A stretch of DNA of 64,000 nt from NCBI GenBank assembly GCA_035048485.1, contig CM068581.1, forward strand, positions 7,887,430 through 7,951,429. The letters run 5' to 3'. The translations under genes and the position numbers were made by a program. Source of the DNA: Pteria penguin. Taxonomy: Eukaryota; Mollusca; Bivalvia; Pterioida; Pteriidae. The notes under the pieces were generated by a model. The model saw only the letters and a program-made list of their open reading frames with translations, was not told where the DNA came from and did not search any database. Numbering within the stretch: the stretch's first letter is position 1; each line of letters begins with the position of its first letter. Below are positions 1 to 11,400 of this stretch, in pieces.

Positions 1-1735
1 CTCCCTTTTCAGCAGTTTCACTATCAGACTCTTTCTCCACATGTAGCTGTTCTTTCCTCATGCCATGTTTTGTCTAGTAGTAGGTTAACTTTCTCTGTGG
101 TGAAATCACTATCTGCTGTAAGTAACTATGCTACTATTAGGTCATTTCCAATTGCTTTAGTGTTCTTTAGCTTCCTGATAGCATTCTTGATCTCAGTTGT
201 AGTGGTATCTCTGTAATCTCTTGATCTCAGTTGTAGTGGTATCTCTGCAATCTCTTGATCTCAGTTGTAGTGGTATCTCTGTAATCTCTTGATCTCAGTT
301 GTAGTGGTATCTCTGCAATCTCTTGATCTCAGTTGTAGTGGTATCTCTGCAATCTCTTGATCTCAGTTGTAGTGGTATCTCTGCAATCTCTTGATCTCAG
401 TTGTAGTGGTATCTCTGCAATCTCTTGATCTCAGTTGTAGTGGTATCTCTGCAATCTCTTGATCTCAGTTGTAGTGGTATCTCTGCAATCTCTTGATCTC
501 AGTTGTAGTGGTATCTCTGCAATCTCTTGATCTCAGTTGTAGTGGTATCTCTGCAATCTCTTGATCTCAGTTGTAGTGGTATCTCTGTAATCTCTTGATC
601 TCAGTTGTAGTGGTATCTCTGCAATCTCTTGCATTACTACATTCTCTTCAGTGATAGGGTTTTGAGGTTCATCCCTGGTAAGGATCACACTGAAATGTTC
701 ATTCGATCCATTTCTGCTCCTCTCTTCTGTTTCAAAATATCTCCATCTTTGTCTTTTATTGCTACATTCTGTTTAGGTCTTTCATTACTGAACACTTCAG
801 TGAATACATATTGAGGCTTTCATATTCTGATGTCTTGCTGCATCCTCAGCTTCATTTGCTAAACTCTTGATCCATTCTTTCTTGTCTGCTTTTTGAACTC
901 CCTGTCCTTTTCTTCATAATCATCTCTGTTTCTGTTTTAAATTTCTCTGATCTTGAATTGTCTATGTTCTTTATCTGATTGATAAGACCCCATGCTGTTT
1001 GATCAATCTGTGGTTTAGTCTTCTGCTTCTACAATCTCAGTTCATCCATTGCTGTTTCAGTAAACGCTTCCTCCATGGAGGTAAATTATTCTCTCCACAG
1101 TGTCATCTTTGTCTTGTTCTGCTTCTTGTTCCGGAACTTGAAACCTATTCTTCAACTTTATGCAGAAATGCTTTCTTCATCATCTTTCATCTCATTTGTA
1201 TCATAATTCACCTTCACTTCTCTTTCTGTGGTGCCTTCTTTAACTTAAGTTTACACTTGTTCTCACTAATATATGGTCACTTGCAATATTGGCTCTTCTG
1301 GTATACCATAGTATCTGTGATAAAGATTGAATTTTCTATTGATCAGGGTATGATCAATCTGGTTACTTGTGTTTCCACATTTGGCTTTGTGTATGTCTTT
1401 ATGTGGAAAAAGTGTTCCAGTAATCACAAGATTATTCTTAGCACAAAAGTCACAAAACCTCTAACCAGTATTATTCCTCATGCCCATACCTTGTCTACCT
1501 GTCTTCCTTCAGATGACTCTTTTCATGCAAATCGCTGGTGATGATTAGTATATCATAATGGTAAACCCTCTCCATGATATTGGTAAGTTCTCCATAAAGC
1601 AGTATTTGTTCTCTCATCTGCTTCATTTGTGGGGGCATATGGATGAGTAAGTGACAACTTGAAGTTTAGAAACCACTGCGTCTAGAAGATTATGTGGATT
1701 TAATCTTGCGTTTATGGTCTCTGTAATTGCTATAT
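1..1735 (-). mobile_element. Broken LINE-type retrotransposon (endonuclease part recognisable)
   Basis: Read on the minus strand, 1735-1250 gives decayed but clear endonuclease motifs of the LINE ORF2 type often annotated as 'craniofacial development protein 2-like': a YAPTNEADE-like motif (about 1650), FCAKNNLVITGTLFPHKDIH (1463-1404) and QIDHTLINRKF (about 1375-1340). Several frameshifts and stops separate these, so the copy is dead. Left of 1250 the frame continues as a basic, charged linker (RTE-like) and then, near 190-60, a stretch resembling the start of a reverse-transcriptase domain (AIRKLKNTKA). The copy is broken at 1735 by another element and may resume at 2036-2300. No long terminal repeats are seen. 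Confidence 0.7.
187..634. repeat. 34-bp tandem array inside the LINE (about 13 copies)
   Basis: Unit of 34 bp containing GATCTCAGTTGTAGTGGTAT and TCTCTGCAAT. Copies differ only by GTAA/GCAA. The first half-unit (187-220) is contiguous with unique LINE sequence, so the array grew from within the element. 34 is not a multiple of three. Confidence 0.95.
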
Positions 1736-2035
1736 GTTTATACCCCCCGCAAAAAAAGTTTTTTTTGGGGGGGGGTATATAGGAATCGCCCTGTCTGTCC
1801 GTCTGTCGTGCCGTCCGTCTGTCTGTCTGTCCATCAACCTTTGTCCGGGGCATAACTTTTTTATTCTTTATCATATGATGATCATACTTGGTACATTTGT
1901 TCCTTTGGAGATGCCTGTGTGTCATGACCCTGAACCAAGGTCGTGGGTCAAAGGTCAAGGTCACTATGCCCTATTTTGAATTTTGGTGCCGCGGGGGGTA
2001 TTTGTCCCGTTAGGACAGTTGTAGTTTAGTATTGT
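1736..2035. mobile_element. Short repeat element with poly-G and GTCTGTCTGTC tract (family A)
   Basis: Begins ATACCCCCCGC-A7 and contains a run of seven or more G, a run of TCTGTCTGTCC-like units, GGTCAAAGGTCAAGGTCA, and ends GCGGGGGGTATTTGTCCCGTTA. Related ends occur at 33450-33490 (GCGGGGTGTTTTTGTCC) and 30400-30470. A non-autonomous family; class unknown. It splits the LINE copy. Confidence 0.6.
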
Positions 2036-3121
2036 GATTAGCCAAATGCCCAACCTTCATAAGCTGAAGGAGCTGGTTTTCTGTCAGGGTTTTCCTTCCT
2101 TAAACAACACCCTGCCCCATGTTCCTTTTGGAGCATTCCGGGTTCACGTCCATTGCTGAGACACATTAGGTAGATCTGTAAGCAAAGAGATCTTAAGTAG
2201 ATCTTTGCATGTCCTAGCCAGAAATTAGTGTCTTACTGCTGTCAAATCTAGATATGATCTAGAACTTTGGCAGGTAGAGAGGGTTATCAGTGTAGTAAAC
2301 AGTAGTTTTATGTCCCCAGAATTAGAGATGTGAGGTCATATACTTCTTGGCCAGTCTGTCTGTCTGTGGCAACAAGGTCAGTCTTTCAAAAGTATTCTTG
2401 ATTTCGTTTGTCATTGCTATTTTATCTGTGTATGAGTAAATAATTTAATTATTTCCACATTGACCGTACAACACAATATACAAATGCATGGAGCAAACTT
2501 TAGTCTGTTTCTGTATAGATAATGTCCCTTCAATTATTACATAATTGGGACCACACTTAAACTTAACTCTGGTTCAGTATTATAGATCTATATATCGAAT
2601 AATTTCTGACTGAATGAGAACTTGGTTTTAAATTCAGTAAAATGAAAAATTGTAAAATCATTGCTGCTTTTTTTCTTTCATTTCAACCTTTTCTTTTTAT
2701 CTCATACATATAATCTTTAATTTTGATGGGGCTACCATAAGATCGCGATTCTGATTGGCTAACGTAAAATTGATGTGCAAAATTTTTATTTATCAGTTGC
2801 AAATTAAAGATGTTATCATTATTGAAAGAAAATGTTTTATTTTGAATTTACCTGTAATTAGATTGTAAGAGATGACTGTAAAAAAATTTCTTAAATCATT
2901 TCTTAATTGGAAATCAATATATCAATATATATATATGTAAATAGCTTAGACAAATTTTATTGTTTTGCCTCAATAGTTTTTTGTTGTAAAATAAACTGAA
3001 GTTTCATATAGCTTATTGCTCTCTTGTGTTTTTGTGCAGAAATCTAACACAGTTAAAGCATTTAAGCACTGAACAGTAGATGAGTAACATGTTTTATGCA
3101 ATATTTTTTCTGTTTGTACAG
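2036..3121. other. Non-coding, upstream of the IAP large exon
   Basis: 2036-2300 may be the 5' part of the LINE on the minus strand; 2310-2420 has a decayed GTCTGTCTGTCTG element. 2430-3121 is AT-rich with no recognisable coding; if an IAP promoter or 5' exon lies here I cannot see it. Confidence 0.4.
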
Positions 3122-5401
3122 CAAGCAATTCATTTGTCAAGACGTGGAGACAATCTCAGTAGCAGAGGACTATTATCCATATGATTCCAATACTGTATGC
3201 AGGACCGTTTTAGAGTTTCAAAATAAAGCTTTAGAGAAGGTCCAAGATAATGCAGAAGAAACAGAGAGAAAAGAAGTATGTGAACCTGTATGTTTAGCAC
3301 CACTATTTCCTAAAGATCAGATACGATACCCAATTAAGTGTGAGGAGGAGAGGGCTGAGGAAGAGATTTACCTCACGTTGGGTGTAAGAGAAAGCAACTC
3401 TGATGACAAGTCTGATATTCCTCCAGACACATTGAATACAAGTTCAACAGTATTAGAAACAGATGAACCAACATATACTGAGATTTCATTCTTAGAAAAG
3501 TCCTGTATTGAATCCGAAGAACATAAACAAGTTAGAGGACATAAAGAAGAAAATGCAAATCAAGTGTTGATATATAGTTCCAACACACTTAATGAACAAA
3601 GCAGTCCTAACTACAGTAAGAGTCCGGATTACAGTAAGAGTCCTGATTACAGTGACAGTCCTGATAACAGTTACAGTCCTGATTGCCGTAAGAGTCTGGA
3701 TTACAGTAAGAGTCCTGATTACAGTGACAGTCCTGATTACAGTAAGAGCCCTGACTACAGTCAGAGTCCTGATTACAGTAAGAGTCCTGACTGCAGTGAC
3801 AGTCCTGACTACATTATTAGTCTTAATTACAGTCAGAGTCCTGATAACAGTAAGAGTCCAGATTACAGTAAGAGTCCTGACTACAGTCCTGATTACAGTA
3901 AGAGCCCTGACTACAGCCAGAGTCCTGATAACAGTAAGAGTCCTGATTACAGTAAGAGTCCTGACTACAGTGACAGTCCTGATGGTAGTAACAATCCTGA
4001 CCACTTTTTTGATAAAAGAGTGAAAGGGATGCAAGTCATGAAAGACAATGCAGGGTCCAATACAAGAATGTTTGTTATGATAGAAAATACATGCACGACT
4101 GATAATCAGAAATTATTAGCCACTGTTCCTGAGAGTCTTGAACCAGAGATCGAAAATATGAAAAATGAGGATTCAAATCCCAAGGTGTGGATGGATTTCT
4201 GTATTGGTTTACCTGTGACCGAAGGCCATAAATCAGATCAGGATTTTACATCCGAAAAGGAAACATTTGAATCAAGATTTGATAATACTTCATACGATAC
4301 TGGTAAATCCAGTGCACTAGTGTCAGAGAATTTATCCCTATCCTCCAGAAAAAATAGCGTTATAGAGTCCGTTGAAAACCATTCTTTTCATCAGGAAAGC
4401 TATGCTTATCTGTGTCTTTATCACTGTAAAAGAGCTGAAGTTCATGATGAATGTGACTTACGCTGTCTGGAAGAACACCATACCAATGGATTGGATAGTC
4501 GTATCAAAAAGTCTGAAATGAATACAAAAGGAATGGATTGTCATATCAAAAATTCTATAAGGAATGCAAAAGAAAACAAACTTGAATGCAGTTTGATTCC
4601 CTTTGGAAACATTCAATTTGCTGTCTCCTTTGCTCTCTTTTTCTTCTATAATGTTTTACTTGTTTGTCAGAAATCCTTTCTTCATTCTTCATACAAAAAA
4701 AAGCGGCAGACAATGCAAAGGAGTATTAAACTGTTCTTCATGAGAAAAGAAAAAAAGAAGAAAAAAAGATTAATTAGAAGAATTTCACGGAGATTTCTAC
4801 CAAGACAAAAATTTTGTTCAAATGCTGTAGTCAGCCCCTTTATAGGTAAAGCAAATGAAGAAAAGGAAGCAGATTTGTGCAGCAACAGAACACAACGAGA
4901 TCATGGAGTATTGCAGAGAGAAAGAGGACTTCCATCATCTCCATTGGACATATCTAGAGCGTCAACTTATTTAAGGCAAAACTCCAATCAAGGTGATGGA
5001 AGGAGTCGTCCAACTCCGAATGGAGATTCCAGAACATTCAATAGCAATTCTTCCTTTCAGACCTCTCTGAATGGAGTTGGCAGTAACTCTTTGTCATCCT
5101 CCACCTCTGACACAACTTTATTCTCCTCATCACTTGGTATCAGCTCTCTAGATGGGGTTTTCTCTGACCTATCTTCAGGTTCAAGTGAGGAGCAACTGAT
5201 GCACTATGAATGGATTAGGGTGAAAAGCTTTGCACAGTTTCCTACGAGATGTACAATGAATACAACAGTTTTGGCTAGAAATGGTTGGTACAGTATAGGA
5301 TCCCCAGATGAAGACCTGACCATGTGCTTTAGTTGTGGTGCACATCATCAGTATTGGCAAAGAGGACAAAATCCAAGAGATTATCATAATGTAGATTGCA
5401 G
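3122..5401 (+). CDS. IAP exon 1 (visible): N-terminal extension, SPDYSK repeats, first part of BIR1
   Basis: A 2,280-bp open exon. It begins after a pyrimidine-rich acceptor ending TACAG at 3121 and ends at TTGCAG before GTGTGT; the two leftover bases AG join the A at 6441 to make Arg. The order is an acidic Ser/Thr-rich part, the hexapeptide repeat, a mixed charged region with a hydrophobic stretch (4606-4670) followed by a Lys/Arg-rich block (4690-4810), a Ser-rich linker (5040-5190), and a BIR from YEWIRVKSF (about 5206). The BIR shows the usual R..SF, LA.NGWY, CFSC and W positions. Except for the BIR I do not recognise any domain here. The hydrophobic stretch may mark a hidden intron, because its coding DNA looks like a polypyrimidine tract plus acceptor (see findings). 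Confidence 0.8.
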
Positions 5402-8400
5402 GTGTGTTCATGTAATCTAAATGTAATATGAAGTTTCTTTGTTTTGATATTTAAGGTGTTTAAATTCTCCTCTCTGTAATTTCTGAATGTAGATATTATG
5501 AGGTATTGATGATAATGTTCAGTAGTAATAAAGCCTAGAGATATGAAATCTGGAATTGCTAGGTAGATGTATCTAAAAATAGATATATAATGATCATATT
5601 TCATATAATATGATCATGCTACTAGAGTTAATTTACATAGGATGATATAAAGCTTATGCAGAAATTGTAAATTGCAATGCTACAACACAACTGTTTCTAC
5701 TGTCCAGGCTAAACAAAACTCTTGATTATTAGTATGTATCCAATTCAGCCGTCAAGGAAACTTGTCTAGATAATAAGAACAACTTAACTGAAAGTTACAT
5801 TACTTAACACACTAGTGGTATTATCTGTTAATTTTAGATAAAATTGAATTTGGAAAGGGCATTTCCGATGGTAAACTCAGCAGGGCAAAATATGACAAAA
5901 AATGAAACTCACGTAAGAAGAGTTTTGCAATAAATGTATTTACTATTATAATTGAAATTTAATTACCAAATATGAAATAAGTCTTTCAGCATTCCTGAGA
6001 GATATGACATTTTAAAGATTATTTCTCCTATAGGGCTCTATTAAATTCCTTATAGAATTTTACATTTGTCATAATACTTCTGTTTGGTAATTTATACTGT
6101 GAAAACATTATTTATGACAAAATGAATTTGATAGACATGTATAAGAATCTTACTGATAACTTTGGAAATATTTATATAAAATGTCATTATCTGGGGCATG
6201 GGTTTGGTGGTCCGAAGAATAGTTGATGTATAAATGGTTACTGCATGGCTGCCAGTCACAACATTTAACTAAGAAAATTACATATTTTGATCCGAGTTAT
6301 TTATTTACTCCAACAAAAGATCATTGGTTGAAATATACAAGAATTGGCTTGGGCATTACATATTCTCAGAGAGGAATATACATAGCTTCTTTTTGAAGAA
6401 CATTTATGATGACTTGAGACTTTCATGTTATCTGTTACAGATTTCTGACCGGACAGTCTAATAATGTTCCAATCCATGGATCAAGTGCTAGCTTACATGG
6501 CATACCAGTATTAACAAACAGTTTGGACCAGATGAGAATTCATGCAGCTCAAGCTTCAGAAGATTATGTCAGCCATGTCAGTGAACAGCAGCAGTCCATT
6601 ATTGCACAGACATCATCAGGTTGGTCCTATATTTATGGTGTTCTTATCTTCAATATCATCTGAATGATCATCATTTTTGCAACTGCTTATTATCATGAAA
6701 TTTAACTCTTTAGTTCACTAAGTCACTGGTGACCTATTTCAATTTATCTTTCATACTGTACATTCTATCAATGTTGACCTGTATTTATATGCCTGTCATA
6801 GACGGATGTATTATAGTAGGTGTGTGGGTCGGTTGCATCTTGTTAACATGATACAGACCATACTGTTTAGCTAGGCTAAACTTTCAAACTTGGTACACTT
6901 ATTTCTTATGGCATGAAGACAAACCTTATTGATTTTCAGTATCAAGGTCATTTAGGGGCAAAAAAAAGCAAAATTTCGAGAATGCAATGATTTTGTGTTT
7001 TTAAACTGATTTTATTGTAATAAATGTCATTGGAAAGATTTTTTTTGCAAATGTTTGCTTTGACATGTGCATGCTTCAGAACAGTGAAAAGATTTTGATG
7101 AAACTTTTTTAGGGATGAAGTACTTACCGGTAAGGTCCCTTATAAATGTTGCTTTTATCGATCATGATTCATATCTGTGCAGGGGCAGATCCTCAGACTG
7201 ATGCATAGATCATCAAACCGAATGCATCAGAGTGATCTAGAAGAGAGTCTTAAGAAGTTTTGTTATTTGTTTTTCCCTTCTGAAGATTTTAGACGTTATT
7301 TAGTCTTTTTTCACACAATTTTGCTTCATTTTCTTGATTTATTCAATTTATCTAAAAAGCCATATAGTATTTATTAATCAACTGTTAGTAGGAAATACTT
7401 GTTTGAAGGATTATTTGAAAGTTTCTTGTCTAAGTTTAGTTTTGGGTGGTTTTTAAGATTTTTTCCTCATTTTGATACAGGCAGTTCTGGCATGCTGAAT
7501 GGAAGTGGTTCAAACCCCATTAAAGACAAAATGTTTTGTGATGATTTAACACTGAAACAGGATTTTTTTTCTAAAGAAAGGAAAAAAAAATAACATAGGG
7601 AATTTTAACTTTGTCTTTTTCACATATTTTGTATCATTGTTTTGATTTATTCAGTGTAGTGAAGCAAGTTTACAGTTTTTGTCACTTGGCAGAAACACTA
7701 TAGGCAGAGAATATATGTATCTGCATATTTTGCAAACAGGCAGTTGTTTGTTAATGAGCAAATTGTGCTCAGGTGATTTATCTATATAGGCCCACTTGGG
7801 CCCCTTGTTGTAGTCCTTGGCACTGTGGCCAAGAAAAAATTCTCTGTCATATATAATTCATATTTCTTCATTTACTTTCCAGATAACTCCTTTGTTTTTC
7901 CCAGTATACATTTCTCATCATACATCAATTTTGTGTATGTTATCAAATTTTAAGGCAGTAAAATGTTTTTATAAGAATCAAAAATGCAGCATGTACCAAA
8001 ATTATCTATTCAGAATTTAGGGTCTTTGACATCAGTTTGATAACAGTGTCTTATAATATAAAAAGTGAGAGTACTTTTTAGCTCACCTGAGCCAAAAGGC
8101 TCAAGTGAGCTATAGTCATAGTGCGCCGTCCATCGTTGTCCGGCCTTTGTTAACTTTTTCACATTTTCGATTTCTTCTCTGGAACTGCATTGCAGATTTG
8201 GATCAAACTTTGTGTAAATGATGTACTCAAGGTCCCCTACTAAAATTGTGTTCGGGATCCAGATTCCCTTAGGGGTGGATCCAGGGCGGGGCCAAAAGTG
8301 CCTAAAACGGTACCCCTCTTCAAACATCTTCTCCTCCAGAACCAGTACATAAATGGGGAAACTAATTGCATTTCAACAATCTATAAAGATGGGTTATTAA

Positions 8401-11400
8401 AAATTGTGTTCGGGGTTAAGATCCGTCAAATAGAAATTTACGCTTTTTTGATGTGTTTCTCGACTTTCATTTCAATGAAGAAAAGTGTCATGTTTTTCAG
8501 TTAATTGATATTGATAATTTCTTAATGACTATTTTGATCATAATTGTGGTAAGGAATATTATTGTGAAAGAATTTTGTCATTATCTCAATTTTTGGATTT
8601 TTTATGAATTTTTTAAGACTTCCAAAAAAAAAAAGGGGGGGGGGTGGCCATTTTTCACATTTTCAACTTTTTCTACAAAACCACATAAAAGATTTTAATG
8701 AAACATGGAATACATGAAGTACTAAAGGTCCTCTATCAATTTGGTAAGTTTCATCCAAATTGGTTAACAGATAATGCCACCATGTCTAAAAAGTAGGTCT
8801 CACAATGGTACATATACCACTTGGTAATTGAAATATGGAGAGTAGCGGTTCAAATCCAGCTGTGGTCAGAATTTTTTTTTTCATTTCTTTACACATCTAA
8901 ATAAGTTTTTAGAAGTTTCTCAACACTCAACATATGAAATTAGGCAATTTTAAGTTAGATCTGGACAATATTTGAAACAAATGTTGTTCATGACCCAACT
9001 TGAAATCAGTAAACAAAGGGCCTCACCTAAAGAAAATGACTAACTTGTTGCCCTGAATGACATCTTGCAGAGACAAAGGAAATGCTTAATATCAAAATCA
9101 CCAGAATGGATGTGCAAAAAAGTGGGTTTTTTTATTCTAGTCTGAAATAAAATTTGACATATTTTCAACATCTGTGTTGACTTAGTCACATTAATGCAAA
9201 AATAAATGAATTTTTCCTTCATGCATGACTGATAATATAGGTACTCAGGTGAGCGATATAGGCCCACTTGGGCCTCTTGTTAATCAGTTGTATAGATCCA
9301 AATGTCAGTGCATTGCAATAGGCAGATGCTGTTATAATGTAAGTACAGTAATCATACTCTTGGCATGAGGTAAAGTGTGAAACAAGCAAATGAAGGAGAA
9401 TCTGCTCTTCACAGCTATCCATCATAATGAAACACTGTGAAATAGTTAGAAAGAAGCAATAAAACTACTACCAAAATTGTAAACTTTATGAACCTTGGGG
9501 TACATACGGAGTTCAGCCATAAAGGCGGGGCAAACATGACCTTGTGATGTAATAATGCATTAAGGCTTTGAAAATTCTTCAATATTTCATTGCAGTGTGA
9601 AGAAAAACTGAATACATCATTACATGGTTAACAGCATTGAAGTCCATATCAAAATTTGCAAATTTTATGACTCCTTGGTTGGAATATACCCCTTTTGGCA
9701 GATTCCAATTATGCTGTAAAAACCCTTGCATATCTTTGGCATTAAACTCTAGTGACTGAAAATGTCTATGGGCCTTTTTGTTCACAACAATATTATAAAA
9801 GTCAATCTGTTACTCGTTGTCAGCAGTCTTAGATTTCCTTTGCAATTCCAGGAACAGAAGGTCTGCTCTCTCAACTGGACTCTAACCTCACTGAACATGT
9901 AGAACAGATGGAACAGGTGGAGCAGGTAGCAAGACAGGTAAGAACTATAATTACTTTCTTTCTGTCTGTCCATCAACACTTTGGTTATGATATGATAACT
10001 TTTAAACTTTTCATCCTACATATTTCAAAGGACCAAAGTCACTAGCTCCACTTCTAGTCTTGTGATTTTTGCAAAAAACTAATTATGCTGCAAGAAGAAT
10101 TTTTTTTTTGTATTTTGTCCGTATTAGTTTAACCAATTAACACATGAAAAAGTTTTTCAAACTATGATGTCACCTATCATCCTTGCTACCAAATCTGCAT
10201 GCCTAAAACCTTGTCTAGAAAATTGAATTAAAAGTGAATGAAAACAGCATTATTTTCAAGATGCATTGAAGTTACCCTCTGTTAATTAGGGCCCTGCCAT
10301 ATGGCAGATGCCTTATAGTAATCACTCTGTCTGTTTGTCTTTCTGTCTGTCTTCACTGTTTGTAGCACATGATAACTTAAGTTTCCTCTTGAAGATTTTC
10401 ATAAATTTGATACGTGATATTGGAAAATGGCAAAGAAAGACTCCTTTTGATTTCCAAACTTATCGGCTTTGTTGTTATAGAGTTATGGGACATGGGGTTT
10501 TTTTTACTTAAATTCTTTTTTAAATAAAAGAAATATGGCACTGACAAATACACGTGATAACTTAATATTATATTGGAAAATGAGATAACATGAGATTTTT
10601 GTAATCACCATTTAATACTGGGATAAAGGGGAAGACATGTTTTAATTTTCATATTTTTTATATTTGTTGTTATGGCATTATCGAACTTAGGGAACATTTT
10701 CCTAGCATTGTTAAACAAAAATTAAAGGAGAACATTTCAAATATACCATAGGAATGCCACTATTTTACAAATGAATTTTATTGTACAAATTATCATATGT
10801 ATGTTAGAATTTTAAACTACCCATAGTTATTCCTTGAGCACCATGTCAAATATCAATGTACAACAGGTGCCATATGTACAAAGATTCGTAGATTTTCGAG
10901 CACTCGTAGTGTTTACAAGTAACTTACAAAACATGTTACGAATTTGTAAATCATATGTACAAAACAACTCGTAGAAGAGTTACGAACTCTTAACTTTACG
11001 AATACTCTTAGGCATGTGCTGTACATATATTTCACAGAAACAAATGACGCTTCAGATATTTCAGGAGCCGTTTCATCAACATGTGTAAATGTTTGGCTTA
11101 CTAATTCGTATGCCAGTCCTGGGCAATGGTGCATGTCTACTTACATAGTTACATTCTAAGTTCAAAGAAATGCTGGTTTCATCAAACGTTGTAAGTGCAT
11201 GTACGTACGTAAGGATCCGACTAGCGAGTTGACTAACTTTACGCAGCACAAATGCATGCATCATATTAAAGTCAAAGTATAGTTCTTACAGATGTATATA
11301 TCTTTATGAATTTATGTCTTTGCATCTACACACCATGTGCTTGTAAACGTGTAGGCCTAGTGACGTCATTGAAATACGTCATCAAAAGAAAGTGATAAAA

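Noticed and set aside
3096..3121. ATG at 3096 as start of the IAP protein
   Set aside because: The bases 3096-3121 form a polypyrimidine tract and acceptor (TTTTTTCTGTTTGTACAG); an upstream exon is more likely, though the ATG cannot be fully excluded.
3492..4034. 180-codon minus-strand frame and 143-codon plus-strand frame over the SPDYSK repeat
   Set aside because: Shadow frames of the coding repeat; only the +3-phase frame continues into the BIR.
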